A DNA stretch of 64,000 nucleotides, taken from positions 62,001-126,000 of the forward strand of contig NZ_QKVL01000008.1 in NCBI RefSeq assembly GCF_003231275.1. The letters run 5' to 3'. The stretch comes from Pseudomonas huaxiensis. Its GTDB lineage: Bacteria > Pseudomonadota > Gammaproteobacteria > Pseudomonadales > Pseudomonadaceae. A program made the position numbers and the translations under genes. Shown here in pieces: positions 42,705-52,692 of the stretch (its first letter is position 1; each line of letters starts with the position of its first letter). A model generated the notes under the pieces. That model was given only the letters and a program-made list of their open reading frames with translations. It was not told the origin of the DNA and did no database searches.

Positions 42705-43634
42705 CTATCCACCTTGCTCCAGCAACCACTCCAGCAATACCCCCACCCGCGCCGGCAGCACCCGGCAAGGCGGATGCAGCAGGTAATAACCCAACGCCCC
42801 CGGCTGCGCAAAACCACCAAAAGGCGTCACCAGCAACCCCTCATCCAGATAACGCTGCACCAGACGCTGGCGCCCCATGGCGATGCCGGTGTGATGGATC
42901 GCGGCATTGGCGCAGAGGTCGGAACGGTCGAAGGTCATGCGCCGTTCCGGCAGGCAATGCGCCAGGTCGCGGGCCTCGGCCCAGCGGCGCCATTCGGCAT
43001 CGAACGGCGCGTGTTCCCAGGCCAGCGCATCGTGCAGCAAGGTGCACTGGCGCAGGTTGTGCGGGGCGTCGTGCAACCGGTGTTCCTCGGCATAGCGCGG
43101 GCTGCACACCGGGGTGACGGCTTCGTCCATCAGGTGATGATTGACCAGCCCGGCCGTCTCGCCGCGGGCGTAGACCAGCGCGAGGTCGAGGTTCTGTGTG
43201 CGGAAGTCCACCGGGTCATTGCCGACCCGCACATCCAGGGCGATGCGCGGGTAACGGCGGTGGAAATCCGCCAGCCGCGGCACCAGCCAGTCATTGGCGA
43301 TGGACGGGCGGGCATACAGCGCCAGCGGGCCGCTGAGGTCCGCGTCGCGGCTGTGCAGGGCGGTGTCCAGGGCTTCGATGGCGTCATCGAGGATGGCGAA
43401 GATCCGTTCGCCTTCAGCGGTCAGGCGGATGCGCCGGGCCAGGCGCTCGAACAGACGCAGTTCCAGCGCCTGTTCGAGGCGGGCGATGCGGTGGCTCACG
43501 GCGCTGGGGGTCAGGCACAGCTCCTCCGCCGCTAGGGCAAAGCTCAGGTGCCGGGCGGCGACGAGGAAGGTGTGCAGGTTGGCGAACTGGCTGCTGCCCA
43601 GTCGCGTCGCCAGCCGCGGCGGAAGGTTGAGCAT
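42705..43634 (-). CDS. dsdC: LysR regulator of D-serine dehydratase (DsdC-like)
   Basis: 309 residues, LysR helix-turn-helix in the first 65 (NLHTFLVAARHLSFALAAEELCLTPSAVSHRIARLEQALELRLFERLARRIRLT), followed by the effector domain. The N-terminal PPRLATRLGSSQFANLHTFLVAARH is DsdC-like. Its ATG overlaps the stop of dsdA by one base (TGATG), so it is transcribed after dsdA, unlike E. coli where dsdC is divergent. It should activate dsdA with D-serine. Confidence 0.87.
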   Translation of the reverse strand: MLNLPPRLATRLGSSQFANLHTFLVAARHLSFALAAEELCLTPSAVSHRIARLEQALELRLFERLARRIRLTAEGERIFAILDDAIEALDTALHSRDADLSGPLALYARPSIANDWLVPRLADFHRRYPRIALDVRVGNDPVDFRTQNLDLALVYARGETAGLVNHHLMDEAVTPVCSPRYAEEHRLHDAPHNLRQCTLLHDALAWEHAPFDAEWRRWAEARDLAHCLPERRMTFDRSDLCANAAIHHTGIAMGRQRLVQRYLDEGLLVTPFGGFAQPGALGYYLLHPPCRVLPARVGVLLEWLLEQGG

Positions 43635-44971
43635 CAGTGCGCGCCCAGGTACTGGCGGCCGGTGGCGAGGTAGGCGGCCATTTCGGCCTCCGGCACCATG
43701 CTGCCGCCCGTGCCCCAGACCAGGTGACTGGCGTTGGCCAGGTGGCGCCCGGTCAGGCCGAGGCGCTCGCGGTAACCCTGTTGCTCGTGCAGCACCCGCA
43801 GGATGCCCGGCACACCGGCCAGGGCCGAGGGTTCCAGGCGCCGGCCTTCGCTGGCGTCCAGTTGCGCCAGCAGACGGTAGAGGTTTTCGTCGCTGACGGT
43901 GTAGTAGCCGTCGATCAGGCGCTGCAGGGCCCGGCCGACGAAGCCCGATGGGCGACCCACTGCCAGGCCGTCGGCGGCGGTGACGTTGTCGATGCCGAAG
44001 TCGTATACCGAAACCGCGTCATGCAGTCCGGTGTAGACCCCCAGCAGCATGCACGGCGAATGGGTCGGTTCGGCGAACAGGCAGTGCACGGCGTCGCCGA
44101 ACACCTGCTTGAGACCGAACGCCACGCCGCCAGGACCACCGCCAACCCCGCACGGCAGGTAGACGAACAACGGATGCTCGGCATCGACGCGGATCCCGGC
44201 CTGTTGCAGTTGCCCCTGCAGGCGCAGGGCGGCCACGGCATAGCCGAGGAAAAGCTGATGGGAGTTCTCGTCATCGACGAAGTGGCAATACGGATCGCCC
44301 TCGGCCTGGCGGCGACCCTCAGCGACGGCGACGCTGTAGTCGGTCGGGTACTCCACCACCGTCACGCCGTGGGCGCGCAGTTTGTCCTTCTTCCACTGCC
44401 TGGCGTCGGCGGACATGTGCACCGTGGCCTGGAAGCCCAGCCGCGCACTGATGATGCCGATCGACAGACCGAGGTTGCCGGTGGAGCCTACGGCGATGCG
44501 GTACTGACCGAAGAACGCCCGAGCGGCGTCGCTGTCGAGCGCCGCGTAGTCGTCGCCCGGCTGCAGGAAGCCGGCCTCCAGGGCCAGGCGCTCGGCGTGG
44601 GCCAGCACCTCGTAGATGCCGCCGCGGGCCTTGATCGAGCCGGAGATCGGCAGTTCGTTATCGGCTTTCAGCCAGAGTTGGCCCTGGTCGGCACCCAGCA
44701 GTTTCTGCAGGGCGGGCAGGGGATGCAGAGGAGACTCGATCAGGCCGCCGGCTTCGCGGGTCTGCGGGAAGGCGGACTGGATAAAGGGCGCGAAACGTTG
44801 CAGACGTGCGCTGGCGTCATCCATGTCGGCGCGGGTCAGCGGCACATCGCCCAGCGCTTCGGCGCACGGGGCGATGGCGGGGTTTAACCAGGTGCTTTCC
44901 TTGAGGGCGACGAGGTCGGCAAGCAAGGGGTGAGCGTTGCACCAGTCTTGAGCGGTTTTTTCCAGGGGCAT
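43634..44971 (-). CDS. dsdA: D-serine ammonia-lyase (D-serine dehydratase)
   Basis: 445 residues, fold type II PLP enzyme. PLP Lys is K114 in [34 protein letters not shown] is the phosphate loop; [16 protein letters not shown] is the cofactor glycine loop; [15 protein letters not shown] near the end is DsdA-like. It turns D-serine into pyruvate and ammonia. No dsdX permease is beside it. Confidence 0.94.
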   Translation of the reverse strand: MPLEKTAQDWCNAHPLLADLVALKESTWLNPAIAPCAEALGDVPLTRADMDDASARLQRFAPFIQSAFPQTREAGGLIESPLHPLPALQKLLGADQGQLWLKADNELPISGSIKARGGIYEVLAHAERLALEAGFLQPGDDYAALDSDAARAFFGQYRIAVGSTGNLGLSIGIISARLGFQATVHMSADARQWKKDKLRAHGVTVVEYPTDYSVAVAEGRRQAEGDPYCHFVDDENSHQLFLGYAVAALRLQGQLQQAGIRVDAEHPLFVYLPCGVGGGPGGVAFGLKQVFGDAVHCLFAEPTHSPCMLLGVYTGLHDAVSVYDFGIDNVTAADGLAVGRPSGFVGRALQRLIDGYYTVSDENLYRLLAQLDASEGRRLEPSALAGVPGILRVLHEQQGYRERLGLTGRHLANASHLVWGTGGSMVPEAEMAAYLATGRQYLGAH

Positions 44972-45008
44972 CGGTGTAAGGCCTCATCTTTGGGGCAGGC
45001 GCGGAACC

Positions 45009-45050
45009 TTGTGGGAGCCGGTCTTGCCGGCGATGAGGCCGGCCGGAACA
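45009..45050 (+). repeat. REP element upstream of dsdA
   Basis: CTTGTGGGAGCCGGTCTTGCC followed by GGCGATGAGGCCGGCCGGAA, a degenerate GTGGGAGCCGGC REP in the 207-base dsdA leader. The remainder of that leader carries the dsdA promoter region with no other recognised site. Confidence 0.65.
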
Positions 45051-45178
45051 ACGCTGTTGCCAGATCGGGTGCTATCCCACGGTGGTTGCCATTTAGCGCC
45101 AGTGCACCGCCAGACAACAAGGGATATCCCGGCAGCGGACAGGTGATTTCACATCATCTGTCCGCCACATAATCACTC

Positions 45179-45871
45179 TCAGGCCAGCTCCGCCTTCGGC
45201 ACCGGCGTCGAGCGCGGAGCGCACAGCGGTTTCACCCGCGAGCCGTTGTACTGGCCGTGGCGGAACAGCTTCCAACGCCCGAACAGCCCGTACACATGCA
45301 CCACGCGCCCTTGTTCGTGGTAACCCATGCGCAGGTGCAGCTTGAGCGCTGGCACATTGTGGGTTTCCACCACATCCACCACCCGGGTGCAGCCCTTGGC
45401 CAGCAGCGCGTTCCACAGGTTGACCTGGGCGTCCACCGACAGCCGGCTGCCAAAGAAGGCGGGGATCATTTCGCCGCCGAATTCGAAGAAATCCCCCGGC
45501 GCCACGGGGAAGGTGCAGCCGTAGTAATGCCGGTCGTGGTAGTCGCGGGTGCTGGCCCAGATAAATGCCACCGCGTCGCCGGCTTCGTCCAGGTACATAT
45601 GTCCGGTATGGCCCTCGCGGGCCAGTTCGCGCATGGTTTCCACCCGGTCGCCGAAATGACGGGCAAAGGCGTCGGCGTTGGCTTCAGTGATCAGGGCAAG
45701 GCTTACCGGCGGGTGGTCTTTGAGGTTGTGCGGGCCGACCGGGGTGGTCAGGTCGCGTTCCATCCATAACAACTCCCAGTGGAAAAACACGTAGCGTTGC
45801 CAGAGGGTGGCGAAAGTCCGGCGCAGGCCTTTTCGTTTGATTCGATCGTGGATTTCGTTGAGTGCACGCAT
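45179..45871 (-). CDS. GNAT family N-acetyltransferase
   Basis: 230 residues from the ATG at 45871, which follows AGGAGG by five bases; the longer frame upstream is not likely. The GNAT fold is seen at GHMYLDEAGDAVAFIWASTRDYHDRHYYGCTFPVAPGDFFEFG and the CoA-binding turn at DVVETHNVPALKLHLRMGYHEQGRVVHVYGLFG. The acceptor is unknown. Divergent from sotB. Confidence 0.8.
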   Translation of the reverse strand: MRALNEIHDRIKRKGLRRTFATLWQRYVFFHWELLWMERDLTTPVGPHNLKDHPPVSLALITEANADAFARHFGDRVETMRELAREGHTGHMYLDEAGDAVAFIWASTRDYHDRHYYGCTFPVAPGDFFEFGGEMIPAFFGSRLSVDAQVNLWNALLAKGCTRVVDVVETHNVPALKLHLRMGYHEQGRVVHVYGLFGRWKLFRHGQYNGSRVKPLCAPRSTPVPKAELA

Positions 45872-46327
45872 GTTGCCTCCTGCCCGGATTCGGGCGACTC
45901 GGGTGTATCGATGCGGGCGATGGCGGCGTGCTTGGATGTCAGCGTTGGCGGTGGCCCGGCAAGGGAACGCGGCGAAGATGAAACTTTTTTCATGGTATAG
46001 CGCAGCGTTTTGCCATCGTGTCAAAAAGCCAACGGTGTAGTTGTTTCAAATTGTGTAATTTATGATTTATCGCTCTATTTTGCGGGTTTCGTCCAGGCTA
46101 CAGATGGTCGGAAAACGATGGTGGTTTTTTGACGGTAATCTGGCGCCGGTTTTTCTCTGCCGCTGGCGAAGCGTCGTGCAAGCGTTTGCGACGCGGGTTC
46201 GGCTCACGTAGACTGCGGCCTATTCACTTTTCCTTACAAAGCCCGCTTGGCACACCCGAACCACCGGTTCATGGGTGCTTTTGTCACGTCCGTGTTTTGC
46301 CCAGCCTTCAGGAGCCCCAGGCACCGC
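45872..46327. other. Divergent promoter region of the acetyltransferase and sotB genes
   Basis: 456 bases without a gene. The part around 46030-46090 is AT-rich (TTTCAAATTGTGTAATTTATG) and is the most likely place for promoters. No REP, operator palindrome or riboswitch fold is apparent. Confidence 0.5.
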
Positions 46328-47545
46328 ATGAATAGCCCCGTTGAACCCCGTACCGGCAGTTGGCTCAGCGTTTTCGCGCTGGCCTTGGGTGCCTTTATTT
46401 TCAATACCACCGAGTTTGTCCCGGTGGCGCTGCTGAGCGATATCGGCCGTAGTTTCGACATGCCCAGCGCCCAGGTCGGGCTGATGCTCACGGTGTATGC
46501 CTGGGTGGTGTCGCTGACGTCGCTGCCGATGATGCTGCTGACCCGCAATATCGAGCGCCGCCGGCTGCTGGGCTTCCTCTTTGTGTTGTTCATCCTCAGC
46601 CATGTGATGTCGGGGCTGGCCACCAGTTTCGGCCTGTTGCTGGTCAGCCGGGTGGGGATTGCCCTGGCGCATGCGGTGTTCTGGTCGATCACCGCATCGC
46701 TGGCAGTGCGCGTAGCGCCGCCGGGCCAGCAGGCCAAGGCGCTGGGGCTGCTGGCTACGGGCACCACACTGGCGATGGTATTGGGGATTCCGCTGGGGCG
46801 GGTGGTCGGGGAGGCGCTGGGCTGGCGCACGACGTTCTTTGGTATCGCCGGGGTGGCGGTGCTGACCCTGCTCTGGCTGCTGCGCTCGTTGCCGCTGCTG
46901 CCGAGCCAGAACTCCGGCTCGTTGCGCAGCCTGCCGGTGTTGCTCAAACGTCCGGCGCTGTTGTCGGTGTATGCGCTGGTGGTGCTGGTGATCACCGCGC
47001 AGTTCACCGCCTACAGCTATATCGAGCCGTTTACCCAGCAGGTGGCGGGCATGAGTGGCGAGATGACCACCATTCTGCTGCTGGTGTTCGGCGGCGCCGG
47101 TGTGTTCGGCTCGATCCTGTTCAGCCATTTCAGCGAACGGTTCCCCCACAGCTTCCTGATCGCCTCGATCGCTGCGCTGGGTTTCTGCCTGCTGATGCTG
47201 CTGCCGCTGGCCGGCGTGCCGTGGCTGTTGTGCGCGATGAGTGCGCTGTGGGGCATGGGCATCATGTGCTTCAGCCTGGCGTTGCAGTCGAAAGTGCTGA
47301 AGTTGGCGTCGGATGCCACCGACGTGGCCATGGCGATGTTCTCCGGCCTGTTCAACGTCGGTATCGGCGGCGGCGCGCTGCTGGGCAGCATTGTCGCGAC
47401 CCACCTCGCCCTCGGCGATATCGGCCTGGTCGGCGGCGCGCTGGCGGTGGCCGGGCTGCTGCTGTGCCTGTATGCCACCCGGCGTTATTTCGTCGTGGCG
47501 GGCGCGCCGGCTCAGCAGGGCCTGAGCGAGCGCTCGGCGAAGTAA
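46328..47545 (+). CDS. sotB: SotB-type sugar/drug efflux MFS transporter
   Basis: 405 residues with twelve helices. [55 protein letters not shown] is the SotB/YdhP/AraJ-type N-terminus. The ATG at 46328 gives this usual start. SotB exports arabinose, IPTG and related sugars in other bacteria. It ends inside the convergent monooxygenase gene (34-base overlap on opposite strands). Confidence 0.9.
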   Translation: MNSPVEPRTGSWLSVFALALGAFIFNTTEFVPVALLSDIGRSFDMPSAQVGLMLTVYAWVVSLTSLPMMLLTRNIERRRLLGFLFVLFILSHVMSGLATSFGLLLVSRVGIALAHAVFWSITASLAVRVAPPGQQAKALGLLATGTTLAMVLGIPLGRVVGEALGWRTTFFGIAGVAVLTLLWLLRSLPLLPSQNSGSLRSLPVLLKRPALLSVYALVVLVITAQFTAYSYIEPFTQQVAGMSGEMTTILLLVFGGAGVFGSILFSHFSERFPHSFLIASIAALGFCLLMLLPLAGVPWLLCAMSALWGMGIMCFSLALQSKVLKLASDATDVAMAMFSGLFNVGIGGGALLGSIVATHLALGDIGLVGGALAVAGLLLCLYATRRYFVVAGAPAQQGLSERSAK

Positions 47546-49035
47546 CGCTCCAGCACTGCGGTGGACGATGACGTCTCGGCCAGCGCCACGTAGCTGTCCG
47601 GACGCAACAGGTACAGCGCGTTGCGCGCCAGCCCGGCAGCTTCATGCGCCGGGCTCCAGGCGAACACCTGCAGGGGAATCTGCCGCGCCGCGCACCAGCC
47701 CACCAGGTCCTTGCTGGCCAGTCCGTAGACGTGCACCTGCCAGCATGGCCGCCGCAGTTCGGCGAAGTTGTCTCCCGTCTCGTTACTTACCCAGGGCATG
47801 CGGTCGCCGCCATGCACATGGCCGGCGCTGCCGAAGCTCAGCGGCATCAGCCGGTAGTTCAGGCCGATCTGCGAGACGGTGCGGAACATGAAATTGCGCA
47901 CCGTACCCATGGCGGTCAGCCGCGACAGCAGCGCCGGCGCGACGCGGGTGCGCAACAGCCTGGCCAGGCGGTTGTCGGCGGTGATGAAGTTGAAGACCTG
48001 GTCGGTGGTCGCCACCAGCCGTTCGGCGAAGGCCTTGCGCTCGATCTCGTAGCTCGCCAGTAATTCCTCGCTGGCCTTGCCGTGCAGCACGCTGGCCAGT
48101 TTCCAGGCCAGGTTGATGGCGTCGCCAATGCCGGTGTTCATGCCCTGGCCGCCGGCCGGGCTGTGCACGTGGGCGGCATCGCCGAGCAGAAAGGCGTTGT
48201 GGCGGCGGAACTGTTGGGCGACGCGGTGATGGACGCGGTAGGTGGAGAACCAGTTGACCTGCTCGACCGTGACTTGCATGTGCTCGATGGCGCGGCGGCT
48301 GATGTCTTCGAAGCGCAGGGCTTCAGGGTGTTCGGCGCGCTCGTCGCGCACTGTGCCGATCAACCGCGCGCGACCGTCGCCGGCCAGCGGGAACACCGCC
48401 AGAAAGTCCGCTTCGTCCAGGTCCACATGCAGCTCGCCATTGATCGCCGGCCCCGACGCCTGCACATCGGCGACATAGAACACCTGCTGGTAGGTGCCGC
48501 CGGGAAAGCCGATGCCCAGCGCCTTGCGCACTGCCGAACGGGCGCCGTCGCAGCCGCCCAGATAACGTGCCTCACAGTCCTCTTCACTGCCGTCGGCCCG
48601 GCGCAGGCGGGCCTGGACCCGCTGCTCATCCTGGCTGACCGCAAGCAATTCGGTCTGCCATTGCACCTCTACGCCAAAGCTCTGCAGACGCTCGATCAGC
48701 AGGCGTTCATGTTCGTCCTGGGGGAAGATTTCGAGGAAGGGATAGGGCGTCTGGCCGGCGCCGATGTCCTGCAAGGACAGGCGGGTAGCCTGCCGGCCCT
48801 TGACCCAGAGGTTGGCGGCCGGGACTTGATGGCCGCGTTCGACCACCGTGTCGGCGAGGTCGAGTTGGCGGTACAGCTCCAGGGTCCGCGCCTGCACCGC
48901 CAGTGCACGGGAGGTGGTGCCGGGTCCGTTGGCCTGATCGATGATGCGGATGCTCACGCCCAGCTTGCTCAACCACAAGGCCAATGCCAGCCCGGTTGGA
49001 CCGGCACCGATGATCAGGACTTCAGTGCTGCTCAT
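47512..49035 (-). CDS. FAD-dependent aromatic monooxygenase (class A flavoprotein)
   Basis: 507 residues. GxGxxG at [19 protein letters not shown] motif [16 protein letters not shown], and the third FAD motif [32 protein letters not shown] are complete. A C-terminal thioredoxin-like domain (about 400-507) follows, as in phenol hydroxylase and polyketide-type hydroxylases. It hydroxylates an aromatic or phenolic compound with NAD(P)H and oxygen. TetR, SDR and isomerase genes lie beyond it on the same strand, but the 105-base gap with the TetR gene makes co-transcription only possible. Confidence 0.9.
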   Translation of the reverse strand: MSSTEVLIIGAGPTGLALALWLSKLGVSIRIIDQANGPGTTSRALAVQARTLELYRQLDLADTVVERGHQVPAANLWVKGRQATRLSLQDIGAGQTPYPFLEIFPQDEHERLLIERLQSFGVEVQWQTELLAVSQDEQRVQARLRRADGSEEDCEARYLGGCDGARSAVRKALGIGFPGGTYQQVFYVADVQASGPAINGELHVDLDEADFLAVFPLAGDGRARLIGTVRDERAEHPEALRFEDISRRAIEHMQVTVEQVNWFSTYRVHHRVAQQFRRHNAFLLGDAAHVHSPAGGQGMNTGIGDAINLAWKLASVLHGKASEELLASYEIERKAFAERLVATTDQVFNFITADNRLARLLRTRVAPALLSRLTAMGTVRNFMFRTVSQIGLNYRLMPLSFGSAGHVHGGDRMPWVSNETGDNFAELRRPCWQVHVYGLASKDLVGWCAARQIPLQVFAWSPAHEAAGLARNALYLLRPDSYVALAETSSSTAVLERYFAERSLRPC

Positions 49036-49140
49036 GCCACACCCTCCGCGCTGGGATCGTCAGCTCAGTGTAGAGGGGCGGTGGGAATGTGCTGTTGCGA
49101 TGCAGTTGTGATGCTTTGTGAGGGGAAGGAAACGACGCGA

Positions 49141-49728
49141 TCAGGCTGGCGCGGGTGCCTCGCCGTCACCGCCGAAGCTGTCGAGCAGAAAACGTTGCAC
49201 GGTCGAGAGGATTTCCAGGGACAGTGCCTCGTCGGCCACGCCGCGGGCCAGCCCCAGGGCGCCAACCATCGCGCTGAAGGCGACGATCGCTTGCGCGCGC
49301 TTTTCGCTGTCCTGGGTATCGCCCAGCAGGGCGGCGATGCCGCTGAAATTCGCCCGCAGCTTGCGCGTGTACAGCTCGCGCGCCTCGCCTTGCACCCGGC
49401 CGATATCGCTGACCAGTGCGCCAACCGCACAACCCGTGCCGACGCCGTCGCGGTGTTCGGGGCTCAGGTATTCGTCGACCAGGCTGGTGAAGTCCGCCCG
49501 ATGGCTGCGTTGCGGGTCTTCCGAGCGCTGGAACGCTGCGGTCAGCGCCTCGGCCACCAGTTGATCGCGGGATTCGAAGTGCTTGTAGAAGCCGCCGTGG
49601 GTGAGGCCGGCTTCCTTCATCAGGTTGGAGATGCTCAGGCCGTCGATCCCCAGCTCGCAGAAGCGTTCGGCCGCGATGCTGACGATGCGGTCATGGGTGG
49701 TCTGTTTGCTGGCTTGGGAATGGCCCAT
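49141..49728 (-). CDS. TetR/AcrR family transcriptional regulator
   Basis: 195 residues with TetR helix-turn-helix (DRIVSIAAERFCELGIDGLSISNLMKEAGLTHGGFYKHFESRDQLVAEAL) and an all-helical effector domain. GLTHGGFYKHF places it with the TetR_C-type (NemR/AcuR-like) group. It probably represses the adjacent SDR/isomerase or monooxygenase genes. Confidence 0.9.
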   Translation of the reverse strand: MGHSQASKQTTHDRIVSIAAERFCELGIDGLSISNLMKEAGLTHGGFYKHFESRDQLVAEALTAAFQRSEDPQRSHRADFTSLVDEYLSPEHRDGVGTGCAVGALVSDIGRVQGEARELYTRKLRANFSGIAALLGDTQDSEKRAQAIVAFSAMVGALGLARGVADEALSLEILSTVQRFLLDSFGGDGEAPAPA

Positions 49729-49795
49729 TGTCGCTGTCCTTCAAGCGTGATCCGGGGGCGGGATGATAACACCCGTCCCCGGCGCCCGGCTTACC

Positions 49796-50500
49796 TCACC
49801 AGGTCTCGCCGTATGGGCGGACTTCGGTCAGGAAGGACCAGGCACTGCGCGGTTGCTGGATGAGGTGGCCGACTTCGGCGGCGATGTCCGCCGGCTGGAT
49901 GAAGAAACTGTCCGGCGCGGTGGGGTGCAGCTTGCGCGTCCAGGCCACGTCGATCACCGCGTCGATGACCAGATAAGCGACGTGCACGCCCTTGGGGCCC
50001 AGCTCGCGGGCAATCGATTCGCTGAGAATGCGCTGCGCCGCCTTGGTCGGGGCGAAGCCGGCGAAGTGGCCTTTGCCGCGCAGCGCCGAGGTGTTGCCGG
50101 TGATGATGATCGCGCCCTGGCCTTTCTCGACCATGGCTGGCGAGAGCTTGCGGGCAAGGTGCAGCAGCGCGAGGACGTTGGTCTGGAAATTGACCTCGAG
50201 CGCCTGCGGATCGATCTCCATGAAGGTGCCGAAGGTGGCGCCCACGGCGTTGTGTACCAGCACATCGGCGTGGCCGAGGCGGGCTTCGATCTGCTCCAGG
50301 GTCCGCTCCAGTTGCGGGATGTCGGTCACGTCGAGGGGGAAGGCGTGGGTGTCCGGCAGCTCACGGGCGAGGTCGTCGAGGCGCTGGGCGTCGCGGGCGA
50401 TCATCGCCACCTGGTAACCGTCCGCCACCAGGCGGCGCACGATGGAAGCGCCGGTGCCTGGGCCGACGCCGGTGACGATTGCGGTTTTCTTCGTGGTCAT
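49796..50500 (-). CDS. Short-chain dehydrogenase/reductase lacking the catalytic Tyr
   Basis: 234 residues from the ATG at 50500 (CAGGAG eight bases before). The Rossmann turn AIVTGVGPGTGASI and the NAVG segment are present, but the YxxxK motif reads FAPTK (GHFAGFAPTKAAQR), so Phe replaces the catalytic Tyr while Lys stays. Ser is in ITGNTSAL. This is typical of a subgroup annotated as SDR with no known reaction. It begins 2 bases after the isomerase stop, so the two are one operon. Confidence 0.85.
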   Translation of the reverse strand: MTTKKTAIVTGVGPGTGASIVRRLVADGYQVAMIARDAQRLDDLARELPDTHAFPLDVTDIPQLERTLEQIEARLGHADVLVHNAVGATFGTFMEIDPQALEVNFQTNVLALLHLARKLSPAMVEKGQGAIIITGNTSALRGKGHFAGFAPTKAAQRILSESIARELGPKGVHVAYLVIDAVIDVAWTRKLHPTAPDSFFIQPADIAAEVGHLIQQPRSAWSFLTEVRPYGETW

Positions 50501-50502
50501 GA

Positions 50503-51102
50503 TCAAGCTCCTGTTGCCTGTTGGAGGGCGGCGCGAACGAACTCTAGGCGGTCGTTGCCGAAAAACATTTCGTCATCACAGAAAAACGTGGGCACCCCGA
50601 ATACGCCGCGTTGCGCGGCGGCGTCATCGTTGGCGGCTAATTGTTCGCGGATCGCGGCGCTGTCGGCGCGCTGCCAGATATCCGCGTCCACGCCCAGGGC
50701 ACGGAGGAAATCGGTGCGGCCCTGGGCGCTTGCCAGATCGTCGTTGCCGGCCCACACGGCCTTGAACAACGCCGGGTGCAGCACATCGAATACCCCGGTT
50801 TCGCTGGCGGCGAGCGCGGCCCGAACCAGCAGCGCGCCGTCGAACTGGCCGTCACGCATCGCCTGGAACAGCGCGCCGTTGGGCGCGAACGGCACCTGAT
50901 ACAGCGCCGCCCAGCGCCCGGCATCGACGCCCGAATAACGGGCTTTCGGCGGGCAGGCAGGGGAAGGCTGGTTATTGACCTGTTTCATCACGGCGAGGAT
51001 ATCGACGGGGAAGTAGCTGACCGGGTGATTCAGGCCCGGCAGGCGGGTGTTGGCGAGGTACGCGTAGGGACTGCGGTAATCGAAGACAGACTGGAGATTC
51101 AT
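50503..51102 (-). CDS. 2-hydroxychromene-2-carboxylate isomerase-like (DsbA fold) protein
   Basis: 199 residues of the DsbA/GST-kappa fold: VFDYRSPYAYLANTRLPGL has the SPY motif with the catalytic Ser of glutathione-dependent isomerases, and GVFGVPTFFCDDEMFFGNDRL is the cis-Pro/closing region. Related enzymes isomerise 2-hydroxychromene-2-carboxylate in naphthalene breakdown, or are general GSH-dependent oxidoreductases. With the SDR gene downstream it could belong to an aromatic pathway, but the substrate is unknown. Confidence 0.85.
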   Translation of the reverse strand: MNLQSVFDYRSPYAYLANTRLPGLNHPVSYFPVDILAVMKQVNNQPSPACPPKARYSGVDAGRWAALYQVPFAPNGALFQAMRDGQFDGALLVRAALAASETGVFDVLHPALFKAVWAGNDDLASAQGRTDFLRALGVDADIWQRADSAAIREQLAANDDAAAQRGVFGVPTFFCDDEMFFGNDRLEFVRAALQQATGA

Positions 51103-51222
51103 GGATCTCTTCCTGTGCAGGTGGGGGAGTGTTGCTGGATGTGGATGTTAGTTGTCATCCTGAGTGGATGTCAATCGACATCCAGATGGGCGAGGGTATT
51201 GGTGATGTGGGGCGGGGGCTTA

Positions 51223-51790
51223 TCGGGAGTTTTTCAGCGCTCTGAAGATCGAGCGCCGCTTGCGCGGCGCATCGCCTGGCGCGAAACCCTGTGGGAGGCG
51301 GTCTTGCCGGTGATGAGGTCGGCCGGAGCAACGCTGTTGTTGGGCGGGCGCTATGGCTGCATGGTATCTACACATCTTTCGGTCATGTGGTGGTTGGAAG
51401 GCGCTTGTGAAAAAGACCGAGTAGTGGCGACTAGGCGCATGCCAGAAGTTTTCTAGTGCTCTCAAGATCGAGCGCCGCCCGCGCGGCGCATCGCGACGGT
51501 TCGGCGCCCCGAAAAGCTCGCTCCTACATTTTTTGCAACGCGCCTATGTCTGTCAGGCCATAGTTGAACGCCTTGTTTGTACGACGCGGTATCGAGTCGG
51601 CTTCAACAGCTTCCTCGCGACTCATCGCCAAGCGCCAAGGGCAGGCAACACCTCTCTGTCAGGCCATGGCACGTTGCAACCGATGTAGGAGCGAGCTTGT
51701 CGGGGCGCCGAACCGTCGCGATGCGCCGCGCGGGCGGCGCTCGGTCTTGAGAGCGATAGAGAACTTCCGGCATGCGCCTGGTGGCCATGA
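51223..51790. repeat. Second copy of the composite palindromic repeat, with extra partial arm
   Basis: A left arm from GCATGGTATCTACACATCTTTCGG at 51359 (about 190 bases) and an inverted right arm (about 51655-51790) repeat the arms of the element at 29603-29952, separated by about 110 bases of unrelated sequence. A partial arm (TTTTCAGCGCTCTGAAGA with GAGCGCCG) and a GTGGGAGGCGGTCTTGCC-type REP precede it at 51230-51340. It nearly fills the 702 bases between the isomerase and fdhE genes; I see no gene inside. Confidence 0.65.
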
Positions 51791-51804
51791 CCAGATACCC
51801 GCTT

Positions 51805-52692
51805 CTATCCCGGAAACAGGAACGGACTCACGCCACTACGCCCAAACCCTTCACGTTCCACCTCGGCATCCAGCCCCAGCGAAGCCAGGTCGTCGGCGAG
51901 CACTTCAAGGTCTTTGTCATGCTCCGGGTAGAACACTTTCAGGTAGCTCTGGCATTCACCGCAGCTCTCGGCCTTGACCGGTGCTTTCTCGGTGTCCAGC
52001 GACCAGTAGTCCAGCGCGCCGGTCGCTTCGCAGTTGCTGCATTTGAGCCGGACCATATGCCAGCGGCTTTCGCACAAGCCGCAGTGCAGGTAGCGCAGCC
52101 CGGACCGGGCTCCGGTGAGGATGCTGCTGGCAACCGGCGCGCTGGCGCACACGGGGCAGTGCTGGCGCTGTTCGCCATGGGCCTTGCCGCTGGCCGGCAA
52201 ATGCGCGGCCATCTGGCTGAAGTACAGCGACAGCGCGCTCCAGAGGAACAACGCCTGGCCGCTGTCGACTTGCTCGTAGTCGCCGGCGAGCAACGCATCG
52301 GCGGCGGCTTCCAGGCTCAGCGCATTCTGTTGCAGCAGACCTTGCAGGGTCGGATGCTCCAGGTGCTCGCCCAGTTGCCGCAGCGCGGCCAGCCAGTAAG
52401 CATCCCGCGGGAAGGTGGTGCACTCCAGCGGCGGATGGTCCTGACCAAGCCGCTCGGGCAGGGCGTCGATCAGCGCGGGGGGCAGCGGCAACGTGTCCAG
52501 CACGCGCTGCTGCGCCTCCACCAGCCCGGCAACGAAGCTCAGGTAGTCGGCCATCGGGTGGCCTTCAGCCAACTGGCGCAGGCGCGCGGCCCGTGCGGTG
52601 TAGCGCTCGGCGTTGAGCGGCAGGAACACCGGCGGGATTTCGCCCACCGCGGCCTTGACCGGTTCCACCGGGGTCATCTGGATACTGCTCAT
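51805..52692 (-). CDS. fdhE: Formate dehydrogenase accessory protein FdhE
   Basis: 295 residues. Four CxxC metal-binding pairs (CPVCAS, CGLCES, CSNCEA, CGECQS) in the C-terminal half are the FdhE signature, a rubredoxin-like iron protein needed for maturation of respiratory formate dehydrogenases. Its ATG overlaps the stop of fdnI (ATGA). In pseudomonads that I recall selA and selB may follow fdhE; here only the repeat region follows. Confidence 0.94.
   Translation of the reverse strand: MSSIQMTPVEPVKAAVGEIPPVFLPLNAERYTARAARLRQLAEGHPMADYLSFVAGLVEAQQRVLDTLPLPPALIDALPERLGQDHPPLECTTFPRDAYWLAALRQLGEHLEHPTLQGLLQQNALSLEAAADALLAGDYEQVDSGQALFLWSALSLYFSQMAAHLPASGKAHGEQRQHCPVCASAPVASSILTGARSGLRYLHCGLCESRWHMVRLKCSNCEATGALDYWSLDTEKAPVKAESCGECQSYLKVFYPEHDKDLEVLADDLASLGLDAEVEREGFGRSGVSPFLFPG

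Noticed and set aside
48082..49863. 593-residue plus-strand open frame opposite the flavin monooxygenase and TetR genes
   Set aside because: Spans two well-supported minus-strand genes and shows no domain; shadow frame.
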